Part shown: positions 1 through 8,485 of the stretch, piece by piece | Position numbering within the stretch: the stretch's first letter is position 1 | Layout of the letters: each line of letters begins with the position of its first letter | Origin: SG8-40 sp035528435 | Lineage (GTDB): Bacteria > Pseudomonadota > Gammaproteobacteria > Burkholderiales > Eutrophovitaceae | Reading direction: 5' to 3' | Assembly: GCA_035528435.1 (NCBI GenBank) | Contig: DATKYN010000184.1 | Coordinates: forward strand, 1-42,476 | Length of the DNA stretch: 42,476 nt | Translations under genes and position numbers: made by a program | The notes under the pieces: model-generated | Told to the model about the DNA's origin: nothing | The model's database searches: none | The model's input: the letters and a program-made list of their open reading frames with translations, nothing else

Positions 1-58
1 CAATGAACCGGTATAACTCAGGAAATTCACGCGCAACGACGTCGCTGGCAACGCCTCA

Positions 59-226
59 TCAACGGATTCTGCCCCCAATCGAGATGCTGCCCCCTACCCG
101 GCTACTACCGCCCAGTCCACCATAGCTCGACACGCCAACGCTACCGTAAACCCGGGCATTATCGCAGGCCGTAACATGGCCCAGAAACAGGAGAAAGACA
201 AACAATTTCAGGAGCCGTTGTGTCAT
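59..226 (-). CDS. Small glycine-rich lipoprotein (hypothetical)
   Basis: This is an unrecognised 55-residue reading frame that starts with ATG at 226 and stops with TGA at 59-61. It begins with a basic residue pair and a strongly hydrophobic stretch (residues 5-16). A lipobox-like V-T-A-C follows, with Cys21 as the likely lipidated residue. The rest is rich in Gly, Ser and Val and ends in a Gly-Gly-Arg-Ile-Arg tail with no other obvious domain. I infer a small membrane-anchored lipoprotein. It lies just downstream of, and on the same strand as, another predicted lipoprotein at 272-1195, with 45 bases between them, so the two may be co-transcribed. A purine-rich stretch (GGTGAAG) precedes the ATG. 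No function can be assigned. Confidence 0.5.
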   Translation of the reverse strand: MTQRLLKLFVFLLFLGHVTACDNARVYGSVGVSSYGGLGGSSRVGGSISIGGRIR

Positions 227-271
227 CGCTTCACCACGCCAAATTATTTAAAGGCACATCCCGGAGCATGA

Positions 272-1195
272 TCAGTCGCGCGCCCCTCGCAGCTGCTTCG
301 ATGCGATGTCGATCTGCCCAGACCACGTCTGAATCGCAAGACCCGCTCCGGACGGGCCGGCAAGCAATGCAACCCGTTCAACCTCGCCCCTGTCTTGCAA
401 TGGCACTAGGACGCGCCCTCCCAGACCAGTCACCTGCGCCAGAATTGCCGCCGGCTGTTCGACCCGAATGTAACTAGTCCACGTAGGCGACAATCCCTCG
501 ATCGGCGTCGCCAGAATTCCGAAACGGGCTGCACCTGCGCTGGACATGTGGCGATAGCCAGCCCCGTTTGCCATAACAAATGTGTCTGCCTCGAGATTCG
601 CGAGGCCGGTGTAAAAGGCAGCGGCACGCTCAACGTCTTCGGTCCAGATCTCGTCCCAGAGAAAGCTCCCGTTCGGGGCGTCCACATCAATCGGGTCACC
701 GTCACGCGTTTGCAACAAGCCCAGCATGGCGCCCTGATCGTCCTCAATCAGCGCGATGGTTCCCCGCTCGGCGACGTCCGTTGGTGGCGTAAGCACCTTG
801 CCGCCATTAGCTATCGCGGCGTTAACTGCCATCGCAATGTCGTCGACAGACATTGCCACCAGCCACTGAGACAACTGCTCCGGCTTGGGTCGACCCAGTA
901 GATTCGCATCCACCATGCCGCCAATGAGTTCTCCCCGATTGCGAATCAGGGTGTAATTCACGGTTCGACCCAGGCCAAAATCGAGCCCAAGATCCTCGAA
1001 TTCCCATCCGAACAACTTGTGGTAGAACCCCTTTGATGCCGCAGGTGTGTGCGTAATGAGGTCGTGCCAGATGATCTTCCCTGCCTCTCTATACCCGCTG
1101 GGCGCATCGGTCACCGACGGTAAGCGGGGTTGCGAACTGGCACAGCCCTGAAGCAGGCAAACCAGCGCGAGCGCAAGAACACACATCAGCCGCAT
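272..1195 (-). CDS. VOC-family (glyoxalase-like) lipoprotein
   Basis: The 307-residue product has a signal sequence ending in a lipobox (L-L-Q-G-C, Cys18), so it is probably an outer- or inner-membrane-anchored lipoprotein facing the periplasm. The mature part holds two vicinal-oxygen-chelate-like halves. The first is roughly residues 40-165 (IIWHDLITHTPAASKGFYHKL is typical of the first strand and helix) and the second roughly 175-295 (FLWDEIWTEDVERAAAFYTG). VOC proteins include glyoxalases, dioxygenases and binding proteins, and the substrate here cannot be read from sequence. An exported VOC protein is less usual than a cytoplasmic one. It diverges from the MscS gene. Confidence 0.8.
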   Translation of the reverse strand: MRLMCVLALALVCLLQGCASSQPRLPSVTDAPSGYREAGKIIWHDLITHTPAASKGFYHKLFGWEFEDLGLDFGLGRTVNYTLIRNRGELIGGMVDANLLGRPKPEQLSQWLVAMSVDDIAMAVNAAIANGGKVLTPPTDVAERGTIALIEDDQGAMLGLLQTRDGDPIDVDAPNGSFLWDEIWTEDVERAAAFYTGLANLEADTFVMANGAGYRHMSSAGAARFGILATPIEGLSPTWTSYIRVEQPAAILAQVTGLGGRVLVPLQDRGEVERVALLAGPSGAGLAIQTWSGQIDIASKQLRGARD

Positions 1196-1519
1196 TGGAA
1201 CTTCCTCGTTTCGGTCATCCAGACTACAAGACTAGCACCATCGTTCCCGTTGTCTGCTCGATTACCCTCATTTAACGCTACGGTGCCGTCGCCCCTCAGC
1301 CTCGCCGCTTGCCCCCGCCATGTGCCAAGCCAGAGAGACCACTGATTCGATGCCCGGTGTGTGCAGGCATGCCCAAATCTGCTAGATTCCCGCCCGGAAC
1401 GGGACTGCCAAGGAAATGCCTGCCCCCCGGCTTGTTTTTGGCACTATCCGTGTCCTGCCGTACTGCTCGACTTCATCAAGCACCCTTTATTCCCCACCGC
1501 CTGCCCGAGAACACGAAAC
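1196..1519. other. Divergent intergenic region, no gene seen
   Basis: These 324 bases separate the leftward VOC lipoprotein gene from the rightward mscS-type gene and must carry both promoters. An open frame without a start-site signature runs upstream of the mscS start from 1361, but its translation looks random and Cys/Pro-rich, so I treat it as non-coding. A weak -10-like TAGATT lies near 1383, followed by an inverted repeat (CCCG, then CGGG). I see no RNA gene. Confidence 0.5.
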
Positions 1520-3265
1520 ATGAGTCAAAAACGAATATACAGTCTTGGCCATTGGCCGTGCGCCGCTCTGGCTGCCGTTGCCATCGCAATTTGCCCGATT
1601 GGCCACGCCCAGGAGAACAGTGAAGGCAGCGCGGCTCTTTCTTCAGTAGATAACGATACCGCCCCTCAAGACAAGACGAATTCGGAGCTCGCCGCAAGCC
1701 TGGCGCAGATCGCCGAATACGAGTCGACACTTGGCGATCTGAGAAAGATCCGCGATGCGTCGAAAGGGGTGCGCCAGGACATCCTCGATGCTCGGGTAAC
1801 ACGGACGCTGGATCAATTGATCTCACTTGTGCAGGCAACTGCGAAAACCTACATCGACAGTCAACCGAAAGAAGGCGCTCGCCCAAAGCCAGATGCCGCA
1901 GTCGTTTTACTGGTAGAAACCTTGCCCTCTCACATCAACGACGAGCTTGCCTATATTCAGCGTGGACTCGAACTCCCGCGCCCGGAACAATCCGCACTTG
2001 AACAAGCCGCATTGATTGCCGATCTAGAGGTGTCCGCAAGGGCGCACGACAAGCTTATTGATGCACTGACAGCGAATAACGCCATTGCTGCTGATCTGGG
2101 CATGAATACGGGCACGGCCGAAGCATCGGTCAGGAAGCAGATTCTTCGCGGAGCGGAGAATGCTTCAGCCTATCTTGATGTCACCATGGTGCAACTCGAA
2201 AAGCTGCGGCGCCAGTTGACCACATTGCCGAAAAACGAAGAACTCGCTGCAAAGATCGCGGTAACGGAAAAGCACATGCTGGCTGTCGCGGAAATACTCC
2301 GAAAGCGCGCGAAGAGAATGGCCGAGATCGGCCTCGACACCGCGTCGATAAACGCGCAGTTAATCGCCGCTACCGGTGCAATTACGACCGAGATCTTCGA
2401 CCTCAATGTAATTACCGGCATAGCCACTGACTTCTTCGATGGGATTACCGACTGGATTTCGGATAACGGCGCACGCCTGACTTTTCAGTTGTTAATCTTC
2501 ATGATCATCCTGGGCGTTGCGTGGAAAGCGGCCGCGCTTGGCGAAATAGTTACCAAACGCGCTCTCGGCTCAATGAAAATCAGCCTGACCCAGTTGCTAC
2601 AGCGCATGATCGTTTCGGCCACGCGCAGCATCATCCTCGTTCTGGGGTTATTAATCGGCCTGTCGCAACTGGGCATTTCCCTTGGACCACTGCTGGCCGG
2701 CCTCGGTATCGCGGGATTCATCATCGGTTTCGCGCTGCAAGACTCATTATCCAACTTCGCGTCCGGTCTGATGATTCTTATCTACCGGCCGTTCGATGTT
2801 GGCGACGTCGTCGATGTCAACGGCGCGTTCGGCACCGTTCGCCACATGAGCCTGGTCAACACGACTGTGCTGACGTTTGACAATCAGACCCTCGTAGTAC
2901 CCAACAACCAGGTTTGGCAGAACATCATCAAGAACCTCACCAGTCAGCCGACGCGACGCGTCGATCTGGTATTCGGGATTTCATATGCGGACGATATCGA
3001 GAAAGCCGAACGAGTGCTGAATGAAATCGTTTCGGCCAACAGCAAGGTACTTGACGAACCCGAAACGATGATCCGCTTGCACCAACTGGGTGAATCATCA
3101 GTTAATTTTATCGTCCGACCCTGGGTCAAGACCGAGGATTACTGGGAAACGTACTGGGCGATCACGCGCGAGGTCAAGCTGCGCTTCGATCGCGACGGCA
3201 TCTCGATTCCTTTCCCGCAACGGGATGTGCATCTGTTCACGGAATCGCCAGCGACGCAAAAGTAA
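1520..3265 (+). CDS. MscS-family mechanosensitive ion channel
   Basis: I place the start at ATG 1520 because it begins a clear signal peptide ending in G-H-A-Q. The longer frame from 1361 adds only low-complexity sequence. The product is then 581 residues. A periplasmic, helix-rich region (about residues 30-300, many Leu/Glu/Ala heptad-like stretches) precedes three predicted membrane segments (about 310-330, 350-372 and 378-410). The last is the pore helix, with Gly/Ala packing (LLAGLGIAGFIIGFALQDSL). The MscS beta domain follows, with the typical RPFDVGD motif and then a mixed alpha/beta C-terminal domain. The family releases solutes on hypo-osmotic shock. The extended N-terminus makes it larger than E. 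coli MscS (286 residues), like the YbdG/MscM-type relatives. Confidence 0.88.
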   Translation: MSQKRIYSLGHWPCAALAAVAIAICPIGHAQENSEGSAALSSVDNDTAPQDKTNSELAASLAQIAEYESTLGDLRKIRDASKGVRQDILDARVTRTLDQLISLVQATAKTYIDSQPKEGARPKPDAAVVLLVETLPSHINDELAYIQRGLELPRPEQSALEQAALIADLEVSARAHDKLIDALTANNAIAADLGMNTGTAEASVRKQILRGAENASAYLDVTMVQLEKLRRQLTTLPKNEELAAKIAVTEKHMLAVAEILRKRAKRMAEIGLDTASINAQLIAATGAITTEIFDLNVITGIATDFFDGITDWISDNGARLTFQLLIFMIILGVAWKAAALGEIVTKRALGSMKISLTQLLQRMIVSATRSIILVLGLLIGLSQLGISLGPLLAGLGIAGFIIGFALQDSLSNFASGLMILIYRPFDVGDVVDVNGAFGTVRHMSLVNTTVLTFDNQTLVVPNNQVWQNIIKNLTSQPTRRVDLVFGISYADDIEKAERVLNEIVSANSKVLDEPETMIRLHQLGESSVNFIVRPWVKTEDYWETYWAITREVKLRFDRDGISIPFPQRDVHLFTESPATQK

Positions 3266-3359
3266 CACGACCGTCGGCCTCACAAAAAGGCCGCTGCGCA
3301 TGCCGTTCGTCGTGGAGGGCGACAGACCCTCTTCGGCCCCGGTTACCGCGGTTGGATGT

Positions 3360-4352
3360 CTAGGGCGTTTGCGCTGGCACCATCGTTTGATCGGCAACCG
3401 GGGGCGCGATCAATTGCGCTGCCTTGAACGAATCGATTGCCTCCCGTACCAGGGGTAGCGCTGCGAGCCCTGCCTTTTCTCCTTCGATGATGGCGTAGTT
3501 CCTCGAGTCGAAACTGGTCGATCTCAGTTCCCTGATGTCCGGGGAAATAACGATATCGGCCTCTTTGAGTTCCTGACGAGCAATCACCTGGCCCATGATG
3601 GCAAACGTTTGCAAGAGTATGCCGAACGTATCGTTGACCTTGTTTCCCTGAGGAGCGTCCGAAATGTTTACCGCGATGACGATATCAGCACCGAGTTCAC
3701 GCGCAATCCTGACCGGTACCGGACTAACCAGCCCACCATCGACGTATTCCCGAGTGCCAATCTTGACTGGCTGAAAAATGCCCGGAACACTGCTTGAGGC
3801 GCGAACCGCCATGCCGGTGTTACCACTTTGAAAGACCATCGGCTCACCCGTCTGAAGATCCGTTGCAACCACTGCCAGCTTGCGATTCAAGACCTGTATC
3901 GAGCGATTCTGGACCGCTTCGTTGATGAAGTCCTGCAAGGCATTGCCACGAATAAAACCGCGATTGGGTAGCACCCAATCCCTTACGGCTTCCTCATTCA
4001 TGGAAAGTGATATGCGCTGCAGTTCGAAACCATCGTATCCGGCGGCATAGAGGGACGCGACAACGCTACCGGCACTGGTGCCGACGATAATATCCGGGAT
4101 GATCCCATGTGCTTCCAAAGCCTTGATTACGCCAACGTGAGCGAAACCTTTTGCTGCGCCGCCGCCCAGCGCCAGGGCAATCCTGGGCTCCGGAATGTCG
4201 ACAGGCTCGATCTCGGGCTCAGGAAGCGTGACCGGCGCCGGCGGTGTTGCGCATGCAGTCAACATAGCGACCATAATCACCGCTACCGTCCGCCGGAGCG
4301 CACGGAACCCAAAAATGGCAAGCCAATGATTTCCTGCGTAATTCGGGCTCAT
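3360..4352 (-). CDS. Patatin-like phospholipase lipoprotein
   Basis: This 330-residue protein belongs to the patatin/RssA group of serine lipid acyl hydrolases. The glycine-rich oxyanion segment GGGAAKG lies near residue 63, the nucleophile elbow GTSAG near 94, and the catalytic-dyad Asp is in the later DGG motif (EYVDGGLVSP). The N-terminus carries a hydrophobic segment and a lipobox-like M-L-T-A-C, so I infer a lipoprotein. A Pro/Glu-rich linker follows. The substrate is unknown. The gene converges on the MscS gene, with 94 bases between them that include a short hairpin at 3275-3293. Confidence 0.85.
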   Translation of the reverse strand: MSPNYAGNHWLAIFGFRALRRTVAVIMVAMLTACATPPAPVTLPEPEIEPVDIPEPRIALALGGGAAKGFAHVGVIKALEAHGIIPDIIVGTSAGSVVASLYAAGYDGFELQRISLSMNEEAVRDWVLPNRGFIRGNALQDFINEAVQNRSIQVLNRKLAVVATDLQTGEPMVFQSGNTGMAVRASSSVPGIFQPVKIGTREYVDGGLVSPVPVRIARELGADIVIAVNISDAPQGNKVNDTFGILLQTFAIMGQVIARQELKEADIVISPDIRELRSTSFDSRNYAIIEGEKAGLAALPLVREAIDSFKAAQLIAPPVADQTMVPAQTP

Positions 4353-4384
4353 CCCGTGCGAGCAATCAGGTTGCGGGGAATATT

Positions 4385-4855
4385 CTATTCACCGAGCTGC
4401 GACTGGGTGTAATTCTGAATCCCTACTTTGGCTATCAACTCAAGCTGTGTTTCCAGATAGTCGATGTGCTCTTCTTCACTCTCGAGAATAGATTCAAACA
4501 ATTCCCGCGACACGTAATCTCCGACTGCCTCACTGTGAGCAATCGCCTTTTTCAGCGCCGGATGCGCGCGCATTTCCAGCTTTAGATCACACTGCACACA
4601 TTCTTCAAGGTGCTCCCCGATCATTAGCTTGTCGAGGTCCTGGAGGTTCGGCAGACCTTCCAGAAACAGGATGCGCTCAATCAGACGATCGGCATGCTTC
4701 ATTTCGTCGATTGATTCCTTGTATTCGTGCTCCGCCAATCGGTCCAGCCCCCAGTTACGAAACATGCGCGAATGGAGGAAGTACTGATTAATAGCCGTCA
4801 GCTCATTCCTGAGTATGAGATTGAGATGGTCAATGACTTTTACGTCACCTTTCAT
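4385..4855 (-). CDS. bfr: Bacterioferritin
   Basis: The product is 156 residues, the normal length, when started at ATG 4855 (MKGDVKVIDH), which aligns with the classic bacterioferritin start. All dinuclear-iron ferroxidase ligands are at their expected positions: Glu18, Glu51, His54, Glu94, Glu127 and His130. Met52, the ligand of the intersubunit haem, is also present. The protein should form a 24-mer shell that oxidises Fe2+ and stores it as a ferric mineral. It follows bfd on the same strand, 85 bases downstream, so storage and release are encoded together. A Fur-like site lies upstream of bfd. Confidence 0.96.
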   Translation of the reverse strand: MKGDVKVIDHLNLILRNELTAINQYFLHSRMFRNWGLDRLAEHEYKESIDEMKHADRLIERILFLEGLPNLQDLDKLMIGEHLEECVQCDLKLEMRAHPALKKAIAHSEAVGDYVSRELFESILESEEEHIDYLETQLELIAKVGIQNYTQSQLGE

Positions 4856-4940
4856 GATTACTCCGTTTGTAGAAAGCAGAGTAATTATAGGCGGCAACGA
4901 CTACAAACGCATCGCCTCAAACCAACGATTCGACGATTAG

Positions 4941-5138
4941 CTATGCAGTCTGAAAGGTGGGAACTAACGCCGCCAATGGCGTCGCTTCTTCGATGATTTC
5001 CTGCGCACAGTCAGCGCAGCGGCCACAACAGGAGGCAACGCCTAGCGAATTGCGAAGGTCATGCAACGACACGGCGCCATCAGACACGGCATCGCGTATC
5101 TGGTGTTCTGTTACCCCGTTGCAAAGACAGACGTACAC
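4941..5138 (-). CDS. bfd: Bacterioferritin-associated ferredoxin
   Basis: This 65-residue [2Fe-2S] protein of the BFD-like family has the arrangement C-x-C near the N-terminus (residues 4 and 6) and C-x2-C later (C-G-R-C). The start is GTG at 5138, with AGGGAA seven bases upstream. Bfd docks on bacterioferritin and passes electrons through the haem to release stored iron as Fe2+. Its position directly ahead of bfr supports this role. A Fur-type operator lies 45-64 bases upstream of the start, fitting derepression in low iron. Confidence 0.93.
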   Translation of the reverse strand: MYVCLCNGVTEHQIRDAVSDGAVSLHDLRNSLGVASCCGRCADCAQEIIEEATPLAALVPTFQTA

Positions 5139-5183
5139 AATCGATTTCCCTGCGCGTTATGGAAACGAGCCTGCAGCCTAAAT

Positions 5184-5202
5184 CATAATGAGAATGATTG
5201 TC
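5184..5202. promoter_or_regulatory. Fur-box-like operator upstream of bfd-bfr
   Basis: The 19 bases match the E. coli Fur consensus (GATAATGATAATCATTATC) at 15 of 19 positions. The site sits 46 bases before the bfd start codon, inside the promoter region. It implies iron-dependent repression of bfd and possibly bfr. The assignment rests on motif match and gene context only. Confidence 0.65.
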
Positions 5203-5331
5203 AATAGTGTCTGGCCCACTTGCCGAGCTGGCCTATTAACCTACTGATAGAAATGAAATCTTTGCGTAAACGCTCGGCAATGAACTCCCCGCCTGGAGAC
5301 CGGAAAGCGCCCCCTTGTTAGCGGCCTTTAC

Positions 5332-6903
5332 CTAAGAGTTTCGCCGTTTCCAGTCAACGGAATAGAGGTCAAAACGACGATCCTTCAAATTCTGTACCGT
5401 ACCCGACCGGCGGGCTGTTCTGAGGTCCTCCAGACGCAAATCAGCGAAGGCGACCATCTCCACATTCGGCGTGGTGTCAGCCGCAATGCCATCGCGAGCA
5501 AACGGAAAATCACACGGCGTGAGGATGCAGCTTTGCGCGTACTGGATATCCATATTGTCGACATTCGGCAAGTTCCCGACGTTACCTGCCATCGCCACGA
5601 AGCACTGATTTTCAACGGCACGAGCCTGAGCACAATATCGAACCCGCATGTAACTCTGACGCTCGTCAGTACAAAACGGCACAAACAGCATCTGTGCACC
5701 CTGATCAACCAGATGACGCGCAAGTTCCGGAAATTCGCTGTCGTAACAAATCATCACGCCGATCGGACCGCAATCGGTCATGATGGTGTGCAGGTTGTCA
5801 CCACCTTCGATGTTCCACCAGTAACGCTCATTAGGGGTGGGGTGAATTTTCGCCTGCCCGTGCACAGAACCGTCGCGCAAACAGACATAACAGATATTCA
5901 GTATGTTGCCGTTTTCGTCGCGCGTCGGATGTGAGCCGCCAATAATGTTGATGTTGTAACGCACCGCCAGATCGGACAACAGATTCTTGAGCCGCTCCGT
6001 GTAACCGGTCAGCGTTTTGATAGCCTCGGACGCAGGAATTTGCTGATTTTCGATAGACAGCAACTGCAAGGTGAAGAGTTCGGGGAAGACGACGAAGTCC
6101 GATTTGTAATCGGCCACCACGTCCACGAAGTACTCCACCTGATGTCCAAATTCCTCGAATGAAGATACCCGCCGTTGCTGATACTGAACCAGCGAGACAC
6201 GAACGGTTTCGGATACCCGTCCGCGCTGCTGACTTACGTCCTGAACCTGGCTCTGATATGCCGGATTGCGCCAGATAAGATGGGCCGCATAGCCCATGGA
6301 CTCCCGGTCAGAGGGCAGATAATTGGTGAGCACACCCAGCACTTCGAATCCATTCCGCAGCTGAAAACTCAGCACGCGATCCGTTATCTTCTTTTCCTTG
6401 ACCAGGTTCACGTACGCCTCGGCCGAGCCGATCTTCTTCCAGCGGCGAGACAACCCAGGTAGCCGCCCACCGAACACGATCCCCTTCATTCCCAGGCGCG
6501 TGCAAAGGCCCTTGCGCTCGTTGTACAAACGCTGCCCAATGCGCGAACCGCGCATCTTCGGATCGACAACCACCTCCATTCCATATAACCAGTCACCGTC
6601 AGACTCGTGGCGAGATGCGAAACCACCCCCGGTAATTTCCGCCCACTCGTGTGGCTGAAACGCAAATCGCTCCGAAATCCGAAATGTCGCGCAATAACCC
6701 ACGATGCGGCCTTCGTAAACGGCAACAAACTGGCCAGCCGGAAATTTCACCAACTGCCCACGAAGCTGTGCTTCCGAATACGGCAGATCGTTGGGGTAAA
6801 CGCGATTGCACAAAGCCCGAATATTGTCGATGTCCTGCAACCAGGCATTTCGCACGACGAGCTTCGGTTGGCCGTCGCCACCACTCTGGTCAGTATTACT
6901 CAT
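5332..6903 (-). CDS. GNAT acetyltransferase / nitrilase-superfamily amidohydrolase fusion
   Basis: Starting at ATG 6903 (GGAG ten bases upstream), the product is 523 residues. Residues about 10-190 form a GNAT acyltransferase domain, with an acetyl-CoA loop of the form R-G-S-R-I-G-Q. Residues about 235-520 form a carbon-nitrogen hydrolase domain with the complete Glu-Lys-Cys triad: Glu275 (VVFPELF), Lys352 (GQAKIHPTP) and Cys386 (GVMICYDSEFPE). The same two-domain architecture exists as a recognised bacterial family of unknown substrate, related in its C-terminal half to omega-amidases and N-carbamoyl hydrolases. I infer an acylated amine or amide as substrate. It appears to be a single-gene transcription unit. 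Confidence 0.88.
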   Translation of the reverse strand: MSNTDQSGGDGQPKLVVRNAWLQDIDNIRALCNRVYPNDLPYSEAQLRGQLVKFPAGQFVAVYEGRIVGYCATFRISERFAFQPHEWAEITGGGFASRHESDGDWLYGMEVVVDPKMRGSRIGQRLYNERKGLCTRLGMKGIVFGGRLPGLSRRWKKIGSAEAYVNLVKEKKITDRVLSFQLRNGFEVLGVLTNYLPSDRESMGYAAHLIWRNPAYQSQVQDVSQQRGRVSETVRVSLVQYQQRRVSSFEEFGHQVEYFVDVVADYKSDFVVFPELFTLQLLSIENQQIPASEAIKTLTGYTERLKNLLSDLAVRYNINIIGGSHPTRDENGNILNICYVCLRDGSVHGQAKIHPTPNERYWWNIEGGDNLHTIMTDCGPIGVMICYDSEFPELARHLVDQGAQMLFVPFCTDERQSYMRVRYCAQARAVENQCFVAMAGNVGNLPNVDNMDIQYAQSCILTPCDFPFARDGIAADTTPNVEMVAFADLRLEDLRTARRSGTVQNLKDRRFDLYSVDWKRRNS

Positions 6904-7171
6904 AACTTTTCTGCTCCGTTTACGTATCCCACTCGAATGATTGCTCCGTGGCCCCAGTTCTTCACGCACCAGCGTGCTGAGCAACGCGAACGAGTACTGC
7001 GACAGAAACACTGCGCACAGCGGTGGCTTCCATCGATTAACAGCTGTTTTAGTTCAATGGGTCGCGCCGTGATTGCTACCGGGATGGTAGTAGCAAAGAG
7101 CAGGACTAGCGGAGCCCAGGCCCCGATAATAGAGCGCGTACGTAGGGTCAGTCCGGCAGCCCGTAATTACC

Positions 7172-7711
7172 CTAACGACCAGGCAGCATCCGTTGGAATA
7201 TGCCGTCTTTTTTCACTAGTAAATGCTGCAGCGCTGCCAGAACGTGTACAACGATGAGAACCATTAGCACATACGCGGTGTTTTCGTGCACACCCTGGAA
7301 AAAATCATACAGAACCTTGTTCTGCGATGCCATCGGAGGAATCTTGAACAATCCAAAATACGTGACGCCGTACTTGGTGAACTGCGAAGCAGTAAAACCG
7401 GCAATCGGCATCATAATCAGGCACGCATACAGCAGTGCATGGCTGATTTTGGACGCAGTCACCTGCCAGGCCGGCATCGATTTCGGCATCGGCGGGGGGG
7501 GATTCCTCCTCTGCCACCAGAAACGAATCAACACAAGAATGCCGGTCGTCAGTCCGATCGATTTGTGCAAATTGTAAAAATAGGCGCGATCAGGCGTGCC
7601 TCGTGGAATGTCAACCATGTACACACCCAGTCCGATCAGGACCAGTACGAGCACCGCAACAATCCAGTGCAGGATAATTGCCACGTTGTTATATCGAACG
7701 GCAGCTTGCAC
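7172..7711 (-). CDS. Cytochrome b561-type membrane protein
   Basis: The start is best placed at GTG 7711, because AAGGAG lies eight bases upstream of it. A longer frame from a TTG at 7744 would put this Shine-Dalgarno inside the gene. The 179-residue product has four hydrophobic helices with His residues placed for two b haems: HWI in helix 1, LHKSIG in helix 2, SHALLY in helix 3, and VHE/VHVLAALQHLL in helix 4. The family moves electrons between the quinone pool and periplasmic acceptors, or quenches superoxide (CybB). It lies near PQQ and cytochrome genes, but no operon link is visible. Confidence 0.9.
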   Translation of the reverse strand: MQAAVRYNNVAIILHWIVAVLVLVLIGLGVYMVDIPRGTPDRAYFYNLHKSIGLTTGILVLIRFWWQRRNPPPPMPKSMPAWQVTASKISHALLYACLIMMPIAGFTASQFTKYGVTYFGLFKIPPMASQNKVLYDFFQGVHENTAYVLMVLIVVHVLAALQHLLVKKDGIFQRMLPGR

Positions 7712-7744
7712 CCTATTGACTCCTTGATTCTTGATTGACGGCAA

Positions 7745-8264
7745 ATCTTAGGCGCCGCATTGTCCTCTGACAAGCCCCGCCATGAGCAAGCTCGGGAGCC
7801 CACCATTTCCGAAAATGCTCATTTGGCCAATACCTGCCAGACAGTGGGCGACAAGGTTGAATCTCTACCCTGATATATTCAGCCTACGACTTTACCAGAA
7901 GCCAGATTGCGGCAAATCAGAGACTGGGCTCATCCTGATACCGGCTCTAGATACCCCTTCGATTGGCTGGCAATCAAGTCGTTGACACGTGGCTTTTACG
8001 CAAACAGCCGCGCCCGTAAAACTTCGCCAAACCCCATTACTGGATTGCTCGCCCAAAAAGAACAAGCCGGTTGCCAAGGTCGAAGCCAGCAGAATTCGAA
8101 CCAGCGTCGACACAGTCAAGGCCGTTGCAGGGCAAACACCCCTCTGCTTACCGGCTTGACCCGCAATAACCTCAAACAGTCCATCTGCCGCCTTGTGGCG
8201 ATGAATTTCACATAGATCTGCTGCATGGATCTGCTGGAAAACTGCCTCTCCAGCATCTGAAACG
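7745..8264. other. Intergenic stretch of about 520 bases, one doubtful small frame
   Basis: No confident gene is seen between the cytochrome b561 gene and the terminator of the orphan pqqA. On the minus strand, 7892-8119 could encode about 75 residues from a TTG. Its N-terminus is hydrophobic (LVRILLASTLATGLFFLG) and resembles a signal or anchor helix, followed by three Cys. There is no convincing ribosome-binding site and I do not recognise the product. It may be a small exported protein or chance. No tRNA or repeat is seen here. Confidence 0.3.
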
Positions 8265-8265
8265 A

Positions 8266-8293
8266 AAAAAGGCCGCCCGAGGGCAGCCTTTTT
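8266..8293 (-). terminator. Rho-independent terminator of the orphan pqqA
   Basis: Read on the minus strand, a stem of about 12 pairs (AAAAAGGCUGCC with GGCGGCCUUUUU) closes on a CUCG tetraloop and runs into six U residues. The one non-Watson-Crick pair is G-U on the minus strand but would be C-A on the plus strand, so the element serves minus-strand transcripts. It begins 17 bases after the pqqA stop codon. Confidence 0.85.
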
Positions 8294-8310
8294 CTAACAC
8301 TAACCGGAAA

Positions 8311-8382
8311 TTAACGGTTGGCGATGTACATCGTTACTTCAAAGCCAAAACGCATTTCGGTGAATTCAGGTTTGGTCCACAT
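8311..8382 (-). CDS. pqqA: PqqA precursor peptide, second (orphan) copy
   Basis: This 23-residue peptide is too short for usual gene calling. It is identical to the PqqA encoded at 13533-13604 except for Phe instead of Tyr at position 7. The essential Glu15 and Tyr19 (E-V-T-M-Y), which are cross-linked by PqqE to form PQQ, are intact. The DNA is 62 of 72 identical to the other copy, and nine of the ten differences are synonymous, so selection on the peptide is evident. AAGGA lies nine bases before the ATG. The gene has its own terminator, a 172-base upstream gap after the response regulator gene, and a palindromic element shared with the other pqqA. It is an additional precursor source with no pqqB-E genes behind it. 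Confidence 0.93.
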   Translation of the reverse strand: MWTKPEFTEMRFGFEVTMYIANR

Positions 8383-8447
8383 GGTTTGATTCCTTTCAAG
8401 AAAGTTTTTACTAACCGGGGGTGTCTCTACAACCGACGGATGCATTG

Positions 8448-8464
8448 TGCAACTCCCGAGCCGG
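8448..8464 (-). promoter_or_regulatory. Candidate sigma-54 (-24/-12) promoter for the orphan pqqA
   Basis: The minus-strand 17-mer CCGGCTCGGGAGTTGCA matches the sigma-54 consensus YTGGCACGRNNNTTGCW at all but two fixed positions, including the essential GG and GC with ten bases between them. Transcription would begin near 8436, leaving a leader of about 53 bases to the pqqA start. A weaker sigma-70 alternative also exists closer to the gene (TTGTAG and TAAAAA-like hexamers between 8405 and 8432). No sigma-54 activator is encoded in the window. Confidence 0.35.
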
Positions 8465-8485
8465 GACCGACAGCGCAAAACGCTT

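Noticed and set aside
3275..3293. Short hairpin CGGCCT/AGGCCG between the MscS and patatin genes as a terminator
   Set aside because: There is a six-pair stem but no T tract on either strand at the stem end. It may still pause transcription, but I would not call it a terminator.
8085..8110. TTCGAAT-like T-loop on the minus strand, suggesting a tRNA
   Set aside because: The flanking bases do not form a five-pair T stem, and no acceptor, D or anticodon arms can be drawn.
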